From positions 1-43,997 of the forward strand of contig CALUBY010000002.1 in NCBI GenBank assembly GCA_943914435.1: 43,997 nt of DNA, in the 5' to 3' direction. This DNA is from an uncultured bacterium (GTDB lineage: Bacteria > Patescibacteriota > Minisyncoccia > Phycocordibacterales > Phycocordibacteraceae). The notes below the pieces were generated by a model that worked only from the letters and a program-made list of their open reading frames with translations, made no database searches and was not told where the DNA came from. Of the stretch, positions 31,754 to 38,731 are shown one piece after another (within the stretch, counting starts at the first letter, position 1; each line of letters starts with the position of its first letter). A program made the translations under genes and the position numbers.

Positions 31754-32245
31754 ATGAAAATTAGTATCATCATTGCGTGCCTGATTCTTGTTTGGGCTAT
31801 CTACCGGCACTTCCGTACCCGATATATTGGTTTCGGATGGGTTCTTGAGTATCGAGAGGACACTCACGACGTTATCGTGAGCTCGAGGCTTCTGAATGGC
31901 CCGGCAGGAAAGGTTGGCATCAACAACAACAGTATTCTTCTTGAGTACGATGGCGTACCCATGCGCTTCGCCTCCGAAGAAGAGTGGGCAGCGTTTTTTG
32001 CCAACCGACCAAAACTGAAGCCGGGGATGTCTCGACGCTTTCTGCTCAAACAAGGAGACGCTGTGCTCAATGTTGAAATGAAAGCCTGTGTTATTCATGG
32101 TGGCGTGCCGATGTATCATGCCCCAACCCCACGTCATCAACGGAAATTCGACGTTGTATATGGAATGGGCAGATGCAAGAAAACGGGTCTATTGTACGAG
32201 ACCACACGGCCCAATTGGGCGTGGAGTTCTCTTCGTGGGTCGTAA
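31754..32245 (+). CDS. Membrane-anchored PDZ-like orphan protein
   Basis: 163 residues. An N-terminal membrane segment (about 3-18, ISIIIACLILVWAIY) is followed by a domain with PDZ-like order: GPAGKVGINNNSILLEYDGVPM, then PGMSRRFLLKQGDAVLNVEMK (short blocks). PDZ domains bind C-terminal peptides, often in proteolysis, but no protease domain is present. Family not recognised. Shine-Dalgarno AAGGAG lies 7 nt before ATG. The frame is open upstream to 31574, but that part contains the preceding terminator region. A terminator follows the stop by 20 nt. Confidence 0.75.
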   Translation: MKISIIIACLILVWAIYRHFRTRYIGFGWVLEYREDTHDVIVSSRLLNGPAGKVGINNNSILLEYDGVPMRFASEEEWAAFFANRPKLKPGMSRRFLLKQGDAVLNVEMKACVIHGGVPMYHAPTPRHQRKFDVVYGMGRCKKTGLLYETTRPNWAWSSLRGS

Positions 32246-32265
32246 TACTCACCTATCACTAAGCG

Positions 32266-32300
32266 AAAGTCGCTCAACTCTGTTGGGCGACTTCTTTTTA
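32266..32300 (+). terminator. Intrinsic terminator after the PDZ-like gene
   Basis: Stem AAGTCGCTCAAC / GTTGGGCGACTT (one T-G pair), then TTTTT. Confidence 0.85.
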
Positions 32301-32373
32301 ATGAGGTATTCCAGGTAGCACTGGAGCTTTTTGCGCTACGTGTTATGTTTCCGTACAGAAAGAGGAGGTGTCC

Positions 32374-32886
32374 ATGAATTCCATACGAAGATTGTTTCAG
32401 CGTAAGAAATTACCTGAATCTAGTTCGGGTCTCCCAATCAAAGAGACCATTCAGGTCTTTGGGGGATGTGGCCATCCGGGTCCACGAAAAAATTTAGAGA
32501 TCCGTATATTTGGATACCCGGCAACGGTATTTGAATCCCCCTCATGTGCCGCATGCACCGAGGTGCGATTCAATGAGTGCAGTACGCATTGTGCTGGGTG
32601 CGAGTATCCAATTATGCCAGGCGAACCAGTGGCAGCATCGTGGGTTGATGCTGCCCATCCCTATACGCACATGTCGAGCAAATGCGGTAATCCGGATTTC
32701 TATGCAGGAGTATGGGGAGCCGGAGTACTTATTGGACTCGAAGAACTGCACCCCGAAATCTTTGGACCGAAATTCATTAACGATCTTTTACTGCCACCGA
32801 TTGCTCGGTGGCTTTTTTGTCTGGTTACTGCTCTCAGCAGGTATGCAATTTTCAGAATAGTACCTATGATTTCTATCGAAACTTGA
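32374..32886 (+). CDS. Cys-rich orphan protein, possible zinc binder; end uncertain
   Basis: 170 residues as read. The middle carries GGCGHPG, then CAAC and CAGC pairs separated by about 14 residues (SCAACTEV, ECSTHCAGCEYPIMPGE), a pattern like a treble-clef or zinc-ribbon site. Family not recognised. A strong Shine-Dalgarno AGAGGAGG ends 5 nt before ATG, and TGT TATGTT (32341-32349) is a likely extended -10. An intrinsic terminator (32793-32818) lies inside the frame, 23 codons before the stop, so the last third of a hundred bases may be misread. An indel near 32770 would give a stop just before the terminator. Confidence 0.7.
   Translation: MNSIRRLFQRKKLPESSSGLPIKETIQVFGGCGHPGPRKNLEIRIFGYPATVFESPSCAACTEVRFNECSTHCAGCEYPIMPGEPVAASWVDAAHPYTHMSSKCGNPDFYAGVWGAGVLIGLEELHPEIFGPKFINDLLLPPIARWLFCLVTALSRYAIFRIVPMISIET
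32793..32818 (+). terminator. Intrinsic terminator inside the end of the Cys-rich ORF
   Basis: Perfect 8-bp stem GCCACCGA / TCGGTGGC with a 4-nt loop and six T residues. It precedes the annotated stop by 66 nt, which is unusual. Confidence 0.8.
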
Positions 32887-33060
32887 GGAGTCTAGGACAC
32901 CCCCTTTGGAGGGTTCGTGCCCATGACTCGTTCTTAAAATGCTTTACAAAATATAGCGATTTTAAGAGTCTCGATAGCTCTCACATGGCTGCTGGCAGTC
33001 TGGGACGATGTTGGAACCCTTGTGCAACGTATGGTACGTTCTGTCTAGACAAGGAGAATA
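32887..33060 (+). promoter_or_regulatory. Promoter and Shine-Dalgarno of the 62-residue gene
   Basis: TTGGAA (33011-33016), an 18-nt spacer, then TGG TACGTT (33032-33040). The -10 is inside the perfect inverted repeat AACGTA-TGG-TACGTT (33026-33040), a possible operator. Shine-Dalgarno AAGGAG is at 33051-33056. Further upstream (32931-32970) an AT-rich imperfect hairpin CTTAAAAT..ATTTTAAG is seen. Confidence 0.5.
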
Positions 33061-33063
33061 TTA

Positions 33064-33252
33064 ATGGGTACTCATCCAACTGACAAAAGAAGTGGCGTCG
33101 TGACCGATGATGGTGCGAAGCACGCCGAGAGGAACATTTACAGAGCGCGTGATCCAAAACCGCTTCCTGAAGAGTCACCTGACACCGCTTTCAGCAAGGA
33201 GCAGAAAGAGCGGGCCTGGAACCTGATAAGGCCGGACCACACCGGCAAGTAA
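33064..33252 (+). CDS. Small soluble orphan protein of 62 residues
   Basis: A hydrophilic, probably disordered protein (MGTHPTDKRSGVVTDDGAKH start; PKPLPEESPDTAFSKEQKE middle), with no membrane segment or known motif. Shine-Dalgarno AAGGAG lies 7 nt before ATG. It has its own promoter and terminator. Near-identical 17-nt direct repeats (32991-33007 and 33304-33320) flank the whole unit. Confidence 0.65.
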   Translation: MGTHPTDKRSGVVTDDGAKHAERNIYRARDPKPLPEESPDTAFSKEQKERAWNLIRPDHTGK

Positions 33253-33266
33253 ATATATCGCGTACG

Positions 33267-33300
33267 GGAAACTGCTCCTTGTGCGCGGTTTCTCTTTTTT
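33267..33300 (+). terminator. Probable intrinsic terminator of the 62-residue gene
   Basis: Hairpin with outer arms GAAAC/GTTTC and a partly paired interior, followed by TCTTTTTT. Weaker stem than the other terminators. Confidence 0.55.
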
Positions 33301-33303
33301 GTT

Positions 33304-33346
33304 GCTGACAGTCTGGGACGTGGGAAATGGGGCCAGTCACCATTTC
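33304..33346. repeat. Direct repeat end and REP-like palindrome, copy 2
   Basis: GCTGACAGTCTGGGACG (33304-33320) repeats 32991-33007 with one mismatch. It runs into the second REP-like hairpin, GAAATGG..CCATTTC (33324-33346), whose first copy is at 46-68. The two REP copies share orientation. This stretch up to 33428 holds no gene. Confidence 0.6.
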
Positions 33347-33428
33347 TGAGAAGCGGAACTAGTACGATAATGGTATCGCGCAGTAAGTAACAATGTACCC
33401 ACACTATTAGCTACGAGCGGAAAATATA

Positions 33429-33476
33429 TGCTAGTATCCCCTTGCTAGGAATCGCGTTGGGCGATTCTGTTCTTTT
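33429..33476 (+). promoter_or_regulatory. Promoter and attenuator-like hairpin before the secreted orphan gene
   Basis: Extended -10 TGC TAGTAT (33429-33437). The leader then contains the perfect 7-bp hairpin GAATCGC/GCGATTC (33449-33467) followed by the T-rich TGTTCTTTT. This resembles an intrinsic terminator placed between the promoter and the Shine-Dalgarno GGAAGAG, so expression could be attenuated. Confidence 0.4.
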
Positions 33477-33487
33477 GGAAGAGCGAC

Positions 33488-33856
33488 ATGAAATTTCTTC
33501 GTTCGGGAGTAACCGCCGCAGCTGCGCTGGCTATCCTGTCCAGTGCAGGCTACGCCGTGGCTCAATCAAGCGACGGCATGAATCGTCGAGTTGAAGTTCA
33601 CAACCACACGGACACTTCTGTCTTTGAATTCTACGCTTCGACGACGAGAGAAACGTCTTGGGAAGAAGACATTCTCGGCACTAACGTCATCCTTCCTGGT
33701 GCTGAAGTGAGAATGAATCTCGACGACGGCACGAACTTCTGTGAGTACGACATCAAGGTCGTCTTCAGAGGCGGGGTTACGCTGTACGAGGCCTCAGTTA
33801 ACGTCTGTGCAGTTTCTATCATCGACATCTACGCTAACGACATTCGGCCTCGGTAA
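33488..33856 (+). CDS. Secreted orphan protein of 122 residues
   Basis: A Sec signal peptide (residues 1 to about 25, ending AVA before QSSDG) leads to a small beta-rich domain: RVEVHNHTDTSVFEFYAS, WEEDILGTNVILPGAEVRMN, DDGTNFCEYDIKVVFRGG, then a second Cys (NVCAVSIID). The two cysteines may form a disulfide. The pattern recalls a family of small exported proteins common in Alphaproteobacteria (from memory), which would suggest horizontal transfer. Shine-Dalgarno GGAAGAG lies 4 nt before ATG, and a strong terminator follows the stop by 16 nt. Confidence 0.8.
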   Translation: MKFLRSGVTAAAALAILSSAGYAVAQSSDGMNRRVEVHNHTDTSVFEFYASTTRETSWEEDILGTNVILPGAEVRMNLDDGTNFCEYDIKVVFRGGVTLYEASVNVCAVSIIDIYANDIRPR

Positions 33857-33872
33857 GGTCACAAGTAAAACA

Positions 33873-33909
33873 AAAGTCTGGCGGAAACATCTTTCCGCCA
33901 GACTTTTTT
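33873..33909 (+). terminator. Strong intrinsic terminator of the secreted orphan gene
   Basis: Perfect 15-bp stem AAAGTCTGGCGGAAA / TTTCCGCCAGACTTT with a CATC loop and T run. Confidence 0.92.
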
Positions 33910-33949
33910 AGTTTTAAACAAGTTAAAATCTTAAATCACTATTTGTTTG

Positions 33950-34020
33950 CTGGGGGACTAGGGATCGAACCTAGATTGAGGGCTTCAAAGGCCCCTGTCC
34001 TACCATTAGACGATCCCCCA
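33950..34020 (-). tRNA. tRNA-Gln (anticodon TTG)
   Basis: A 71-nt cloverleaf on the minus strand. Acceptor TGGGGGA pairs with TCCCCCA, including the U1-A72 pair typical of tRNA-Gln. The anticodon loop CTTTGAA gives anticodon TTG, reading CAA. The T-arm contains GGTTCGATCCC and the discriminator is G. CCA is not encoded. Confidence 0.93.
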
Positions 34021-34159
34021 ATTGAACACACTACTCTCGAACTCTCTAATCCTGCCTGTAAATCTCTATTGTCGCAAGGTTACCCACTGGAGATTTTATC
34101 AGGATTTTATCGGTGTCGTGCGATACTGTATCCTTATCCTTAAACAACCGACACGTCAC

Positions 34160-34435
34160 ATGTCAACCTTTAATACCTTGCGCTCTTATTTGATACGTTC
34201 TAATCCATGGGCATTTCGTGAGACCCCTGAGCGCATTGATTATCATATTGAAAAGGGAGATTATCTTCCCCTCCTCGCCACCGTTATGGGCTTTATGGAA
34301 GAAGCACTTCGCAACAATGATTCCCACGAGGCAAACGCTCGCAAGACTGAAATCGCTCTTAAGCTTGCCTGCGAGCTTCGAGCCGACCTTCGCTACGTAA
34401 GCGCACACTACAAGCTCGAGTCAAAGAAGAAGTAA
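34160..34435 (+). CDS. Conserved-looking hypothetical protein of 91 residues
   Basis: A helical protein starting MSTFNTLRSYLIRSNP, with EKGDYLPLLATVMGFMEEAL and a basic C-terminus (ESKKK). Function unknown. Start at 34160 is chosen because the upstream part of the open frame covers the tRNA-Gln 5' flank. A GATACT extended -10 candidate lies about 40 nt upstream. It is convergent with dnaX, with a short weak hairpin AAGCCA/TGGCTT after the stop. Confidence 0.7.
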   Translation: MSTFNTLRSYLIRSNPWAFRETPERIDYHIEKGDYLPLLATVMGFMEEALRNNDSHEANARKTEIALKLACELRADLRYVSAHYKLESKKK

Positions 34436-34464
34436 GCCATCTTGGCTTTCTTGGTGCTTTTGTA

Positions 34465-35496
34465 CTACACACCCGAAAGCTCCATAACCGCAACCTCAAG
34501 AGGTAGTGAAGGGACCGGTGCAAAGCGCATACGGCTTCCTGCCTCAAGAAAACGCAGCAATGTCTCATGCGTAAGTCTTGAGTCTTTTGCGTTTGCAAGT
34601 GCGCTCGCTTCTTCAGCGGCATCCTCGCCCAGTTCCTCCTGAATACTCGCTCGGAGTTCCGGCGCATGACGCAGAAGAAGAATGTGACGCACGTACTCAA
34701 GCACAAGCGACAGGTACAGCTGCATATCAATACCTTGCGTGCCTACCTGCTGAATAACCTCGAGTGCTTTTGCTTGATTGCCTTCTGAAAGACTCAAAAC
34801 AAGCGCATGTACAAGCGCGTGACGAGGTGCGCCCGTCGCACGCTCAACCTCTTCACGGGTGAGCTTTTTGTCGGTTGCCGAGGCAAGCACTTTCTCAAGT
34901 ACAGAAAGCGCATCCCGATATGACCCGTCACCAAGCAAACCGATTAAATCTGCAGCCGCAGAGTCTATGCTGTACCCTTCTTTCTTCGCAATATCCTTTA
35001 CGTGCGCCGTGAGCACGGTGCGGTTTGGCTTCTTAAACGAGAACACCTGACAGCGTGAGCGAACCGTCTCAGGCACCTTCTCAAGCTCTGTTGTCGCAAG
35101 AATAAGCACGACATGCGAAGGAGGTTCTTCAAGGGTCTTGAGCAGTGCATTCCACGCACCCTTTGAGAGCATGTGAGCCTCGTCGAGTATGTACACCTTT
35201 CGTTCTGAGTTAAACGGAAGGGTATGGACGCTCTCGTTTAAAGCACGCACCTCATCAACGCCATTGTTTGAGGCGGCATCAAGCTCATAAATATCACGCT
35301 CGTCAGTCTTTAGCTCGCGGGCAAAGATGCGCGCAATGGAGGTTTTTCCAAGACCGCGTGATCCGGCGAAGAGATACGCATGCCCCACTTTCTTGTCACC
35401 AATTTGAGTTTGGAGCGGAAGAATGACGTGATCCTGCCCGATGATGTCTTTAAACGCCTGAGGGCGGTATGCACGATAGAGCGTCTGGTGTGCCAT
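34465..35496 (-). CDS. dnaX: DNA polymerase III gamma/tau-type clamp-loader subunit, zinc module absent
   Basis: 343 residues, the ATPase of the clamp loader. Walker A is GSRGLGKTS (about 46-54), Walker B ILDEAHMLS, and the sensor VRSRCQVFSF is present, as is ELDAASNNGVDEVR. The usual four-Cys zinc insert between Walker A and that motif is missing: the text runs IFARELKTDERDIYELDAAS. There is no tau-type C-terminal extension. TGG TATACT lies 8 nt before ATG. Confidence 0.92.
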   Translation of the reverse strand: MAHQTLYRAYRPQAFKDIIGQDHVILPLQTQIGDKKVGHAYLFAGSRGLGKTSIARIFARELKTDERDIYELDAASNNGVDEVRALNESVHTLPFNSERKVYILDEAHMLSKGAWNALLKTLEEPPSHVVLILATTELEKVPETVRSRCQVFSFKKPNRTVLTAHVKDIAKKEGYSIDSAAADLIGLLGDGSYRDALSVLEKVLASATDKKLTREEVERATGAPRHALVHALVLSLSEGNQAKALEVIQQVGTQGIDMQLYLSLVLEYVRHILLLRHAPELRASIQEELGEDAAEEASALANAKDSRLTHETLLRFLEAGSRMRFAPVPSLPLEVAVMELSGV

Positions 35497-35529
35497 ATGT
35501 GCGCAGTATACCAGGACACACCGGAGACT

Positions 35530-36072
35530 CTACCGCTGGATACAGTTATGGCCCGATCCTCCATTCTCCGCCACCGGCATGACTTCTATACCCCTACTTG
35601 TCGCGCAGTAATAGGTCGTATTTCCATAAGGTCGTCCTTCTGTACCAAACCGGATTGCATAGGTATTTGGGTCATTATCAGGGACACAGCCGCTCGTACT
35701 ACTTGTTGATGAACGATTGCAGTATCTGTAATTAAAATCAGTATTCACTACAGTAAGGGTGCGTTCATACGGTATTGAAGAAAGATATTGACTCAGTCGT
35801 GTACGCAGAGCAGGGTTTGTATTGCCTCCCACTACCGTATACACACCTGAGCCTGTTGTCGGAAGGTCTCCATCAAATCTTGCTAGTTCTAATGCACGTA
35901 TAAGTGCATTCATGTCAGCGATACGTTCCGAATCTCGGCTTTTCATTCGCACAGCGTTGAGACTTGCAAGCACAATAGAAGAAAGGACACCTATGATTGC
36001 AATGACAACCAAGAGTTCAATAAGAGTGAAGCCGCGCGCTGTATTAGCTGCAATCAAACGTTCCTTTCCCAT
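35530..36072 (-). CDS. Type IV prepilin-like protein
   Basis: 180 residues from the chosen ATG. A short basic leader (MGKERLIAANTARG) precedes the prepilin cleavage motif G/FTLIELLVVIAIIG, whose hydrophobic helix drives assembly of type IV pili or pseudopili. The rest is a pilin-like globular domain with Cys residues (NYRYCNR, GCVPDNDPN, YYCATSRG, GHNCIQR) that may form disulfides. A GTG start at 36093 would lengthen the leader to 21 residues. No prepilin peptidase or pilus ATPase is in the window. Confidence 0.9.
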   Translation of the reverse strand: MGKERLIAANTARGFTLIELLVVIAIIGVLSSIVLASLNAVRMKSRDSERIADMNALIRALELARFDGDLPTTGSGVYTVVGGNTNPALRTRLSQYLSSIPYERTLTVVNTDFNYRYCNRSSTSSTSGCVPDNDPNTYAIRFGTEGRPYGNTTYYCATSRGIEVMPVAENGGSGHNCIQR

Positions 36073-36127
36073 CCGTACCAGCTTACCACGCACGATTTTG
36101 TAATCAGCTTTTCAAATATAGATGACG

Positions 36128-37096
36128 CTAGATTGGATTCATTGCAATCACCTCCTCCATTTCCGCGGCAGACGTTGCGTCCATAAGCTTTGCGCGCAGA
36201 AGAGCGGCATCATCAAATCCATGCACAAATGCCTTCACGTGCTTACGCACAAGATGGAACGACTTTGCGGGGACCATTGCCTCAAAGTCATATGCAAAAG
36301 AGATAAGTGCCTCGAGTCGCTCTTTAGGGTCAGTGTCTTCGACTGTTCTTCCGGCAAATACCCACGGGTTACCAAATATCCCCCGTCCAATCATTATGCC
36401 GTCACATCCATACGCCTCTACCTTCTGCTTTGCGTCAGCTAGATCAGCAACATCACCATTTCCGATAATCCGTACGTTAGGTGCAAGGCGGTCACGGAGT
36501 GCAACGACACGTGGCATAAGATCCCAGTGTGCCGGCACCTTCGACATCTCCTTTCGTGTTCGCAGATGAACAGTTAGTGCTGCAATAGGCTCTTCAAGAA
36601 GATTTGGAAGCCATTCATCAATTGATTCTTGATTGTAGCCAATGCGTGTCTTTACGGAAACCGGAAGACCGGACTTCAGTGCCGCTTGAATAATCTCTTT
36701 AGCTTTGGCAGGGTCCTTAATCATCGCCGCACCACACCCCTGCTTCTCAATAGACTTGTCCGGGCATCCCATATTTATATCAATGCCATCAAACCCAAAC
36801 TCAGCACAGAGCGTTGCCGTGTATGCCATAGCCTCAGGGTTGCTTGAGAAGAGCTGCGCAACAATAGGACGCTCAGCTTCAGTATAGAGAAGATCACGCA
36901 TGAGCGGATTTTCTGAATCAGGAATGCCTTTCTTCTCGCGCATATGATAAATACCATCGGCGGACACAAACTCAGTCCAGGTAACGTCTGGCTTTCCCTT
37001 CTCCGCAAGCAGCTTTCGATACGCAGGGTCAGTCACATCCGCCATAGGCGCAAGTACGAAAAAAGGCTTCGAGAGCCTGCTCCAAAACGTATCCAT
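36128..37096 (-). CDS. dus: tRNA-dihydrouridine synthase
   Basis: 322 residues, an FMN-dependent TIM barrel that reduces uridine to dihydrouridine in tRNA. Motifs are VLAPMADVTDPAYR (FMN site) and DINMGCPDKSIEKQGCGAAMI with catalytic Cys111, then SVKTRIGYNQESI and IGNGDVADLADA. Length is normal; the exact Dus subclass is not clear. TAGGAT lies 8 nt before ATG. It diverges from the degenerate Nudix gene. Confidence 0.93.
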   Translation of the reverse strand: MDTFWSRLSKPFFVLAPMADVTDPAYRKLLAEKGKPDVTWTEFVSADGIYHMREKKGIPDSENPLMRDLLYTEAERPIVAQLFSSNPEAMAYTATLCAEFGFDGIDINMGCPDKSIEKQGCGAAMIKDPAKAKEIIQAALKSGLPVSVKTRIGYNQESIDEWLPNLLEEPIAALTVHLRTRKEMSKVPAHWDLMPRVVALRDRLAPNVRIIGNGDVADLADAKQKVEAYGCDGIMIGRGIFGNPWVFAGRTVEDTDPKERLEALISFAYDFEAMVPAKSFHLVRKHVKAFVHGFDDAALLRAKLMDATSAAEMEEVIAMNPI

Positions 37097-37209
37097 ATGC
37101 TCGTATCCTACCTGCTCAAAGAATATTCGACAACACAGACGGTATGCCGTAAAGTGCGGTCAGAAGATGGATCACTCTGATACATCGATACAGATAGCGG
37201 AGAGACCTG

Positions 37210-37668
37210 ATGCTTAAACAGTGGTCGAGTTTCGCCATTATCAGCATCTATAGAGCTCACCTTGAGGGTTCTCAAGAATTCTTAGTTTATAGAAAAATAA
37301 AGAAACGAGGCAAGGTAGGCACATTTCAGTTTCCGGGTGGCTCAAACGGGTACGGAGACACAAACCCTATGGTGACGCTTAAGCGCGCCGTAAAGAATCA
37401 AACAGGTATCGATCTAAACAGGTTTAGCACCATTCGCCGAATTTGTTGTGAGAACACCGATATTGAAAGTACTCGCTCGGACAGAGAACTTACCAAATCG
37501 GTACGATACTACCAAGTTCACATCGATGTCGACGCCTTCATCGACCGTACCGGATTCGAAATGGGCGCAGACGAGACGATGCAATGGGTAGATGCCGGAT
37601 GGATCCTTGGGCACGAAAGTTTCTCCAAGAGTGACAAGGCTGCGTTGCGGCTCTGCCTCAACTCATGA
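37210..37668 (+). CDS. Nudix-fold protein with a degenerate active site
   Basis: 152 residues in the Nudix fold (EFLVYRKIKKRGKVGTFQFPGGSN at the start), but the Nudix box reads GYGDTNPMVTLKRAVKNQTG: the REUxEE core is RAVKNQ, so the metal-binding glutamates are missing. It is probably not a standard pyrophosphatase and may bind a ligand instead. Shine-Dalgarno GGAGAG lies 5 nt before ATG and a terminator follows directly. It is a stand-alone plus-strand unit between minus-strand genes. Confidence 0.75.
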   Translation: MLKQWSSFAIISIYRAHLEGSQEFLVYRKIKKRGKVGTFQFPGGSNGYGDTNPMVTLKRAVKNQTGIDLNRFSTIRRICCENTDIESTRSDRELTKSVRYYQVHIDVDAFIDRTGFEMGADETMQWVDAGWILGHESFSKSDKAALRLCLNS

Positions 37669-37704
37669 CGCATGTGGAACCAATCCCGCATGCGTCTTTT
37701 TTTT
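37667..37704 (+). terminator. Intrinsic terminator of the degenerate Nudix gene
   Basis: Stem GACGCATG / CATGCGTC with a longer loop, followed by eight T residues. It overlaps the stop of this gene and touches the convergent ftsQ-like stop. Confidence 0.85.
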
Positions 37705-38731
37705 ATTCAGAAACAGACTCAGGTACCTCGGTCCTTTTAAAATACGCCTTGCCTGAGAATCGCAGGTCTACATACTGAATCGAACCATCGTTAAGACTAA
37801 GCTGCGGAAACACACTTGCGGCAATGCCCACGGCCTCCTGCTCACGTCCGAGCACATACGTAATACGCGTACCTGCCTCAGTACGAAGATCTGCCTCGTC
37901 TCCTCGGAGGGTAACGGATACTACGTCAGCGCCAAGAGTTTGGATTGCCTTAACAAAACGAAGCACACCCGGAATACCGGACGCATGACTCATGCGAGCT
38001 CGTATAGGCGAGTCTCCTTCCTGCTCAAGAGAACCGTATACTTTTAGTTTCTGGGTAGACGAAGAAACGCCGACAGGACTTGGTGCAAAAATAAGCCCCT
38101 CTGCATTCACGCTGTAGCAAAGCTCACTTGGTGTCTCGATAGATACTCCACACCAAGAAAAAGCCTCAGCACGCGGAAGCGTTGTTATACGTAGACCCTG
38201 CAAGCCGTCAGATGCAATCGATATCGCTTCGATGTCTGGATGCCCTTCAAGAATGACAGCACGTATGTCTTCTTCGGGAAGAAAGAAAAGAGAGTTTCGA
38301 GGCAAAATAAACGCATGCGTTCCTTGAAGAGTGTGGGTAGCGAGCACCTTAACCTCTTCTCCATGAGGCCCTTCAGCGGAAACACTATTCACTCGAAGCA
38401 TCGGCATCCATGCGGCATAGAAAAGAGCAGCGACAAAAAGAAGCGTAACGATGCCGAGCGTGATAATAAGTGCACGCTTGTTCTTCTTGCGGCGTTTCTT
38501 TAAAGGCTCTTTCGCTTCCGGTCGTGTCTTTTTTCCTCGTGCAAGCGTAACGTTTCGGGTTGATACCGGAGCAGCTTTTGCGGGAGTACGAGTTGCCGCA
38601 GAAGACCTGCGTACAGAAGGCATGTCCTGCATAGAGCGAGGCACCGACGACGACCGCGAAGCGCTTGGCTTCACGGGAGAAGAAGGCTTGGGCGCTCTAG
38701 GCGCAATGTCCCAGGATTTCTTTGCCGACAT
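37703..38731 (-). CDS. FtsQ/DivIB-like POTRA membrane protein
   Basis: 342 residues from the chosen start. A long basic, Pro/Ser-rich cytoplasmic N-terminus (about 1-90) precedes one membrane segment (ALIITLGIVTLLFVAALFYAA in short), then a POTRA-like domain (VNSVSAEGPHGEEVKVLA, HPDIEAISIASDGLQGLRI) and a C-terminal FtsQ-like region. This layout matches divisome proteins FtsQ/DivIB, which link division proteins across the membrane. The frame extends to 38791, but ATG at 38731 is preferred; it overlaps serS by 35 nt. Confidence 0.75.
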   Translation of the reverse strand: MSAKKSWDIAPRAPKPSSPVKPSASRSSSVPRSMQDMPSVRRSSAATRTPAKAAPVSTRNVTLARGKKTRPEAKEPLKKRRKKNKRALIITLGIVTLLFVAALFYAAWMPMLRVNSVSAEGPHGEEVKVLATHTLQGTHAFILPRNSLFFLPEEDIRAVILEGHPDIEAISIASDGLQGLRITTLPRAEAFSWCGVSIETPSELCYSVNAEGLIFAPSPVGVSSSTQKLKVYGSLEQEGDSPIRARMSHASGIPGVLRFVKAIQTLGADVVSVTLRGDEADLRTEAGTRITYVLGREQEAVGIAASVFPQLSLNDGSIQYVDLRFSGKAYFKRTEVPESVSE

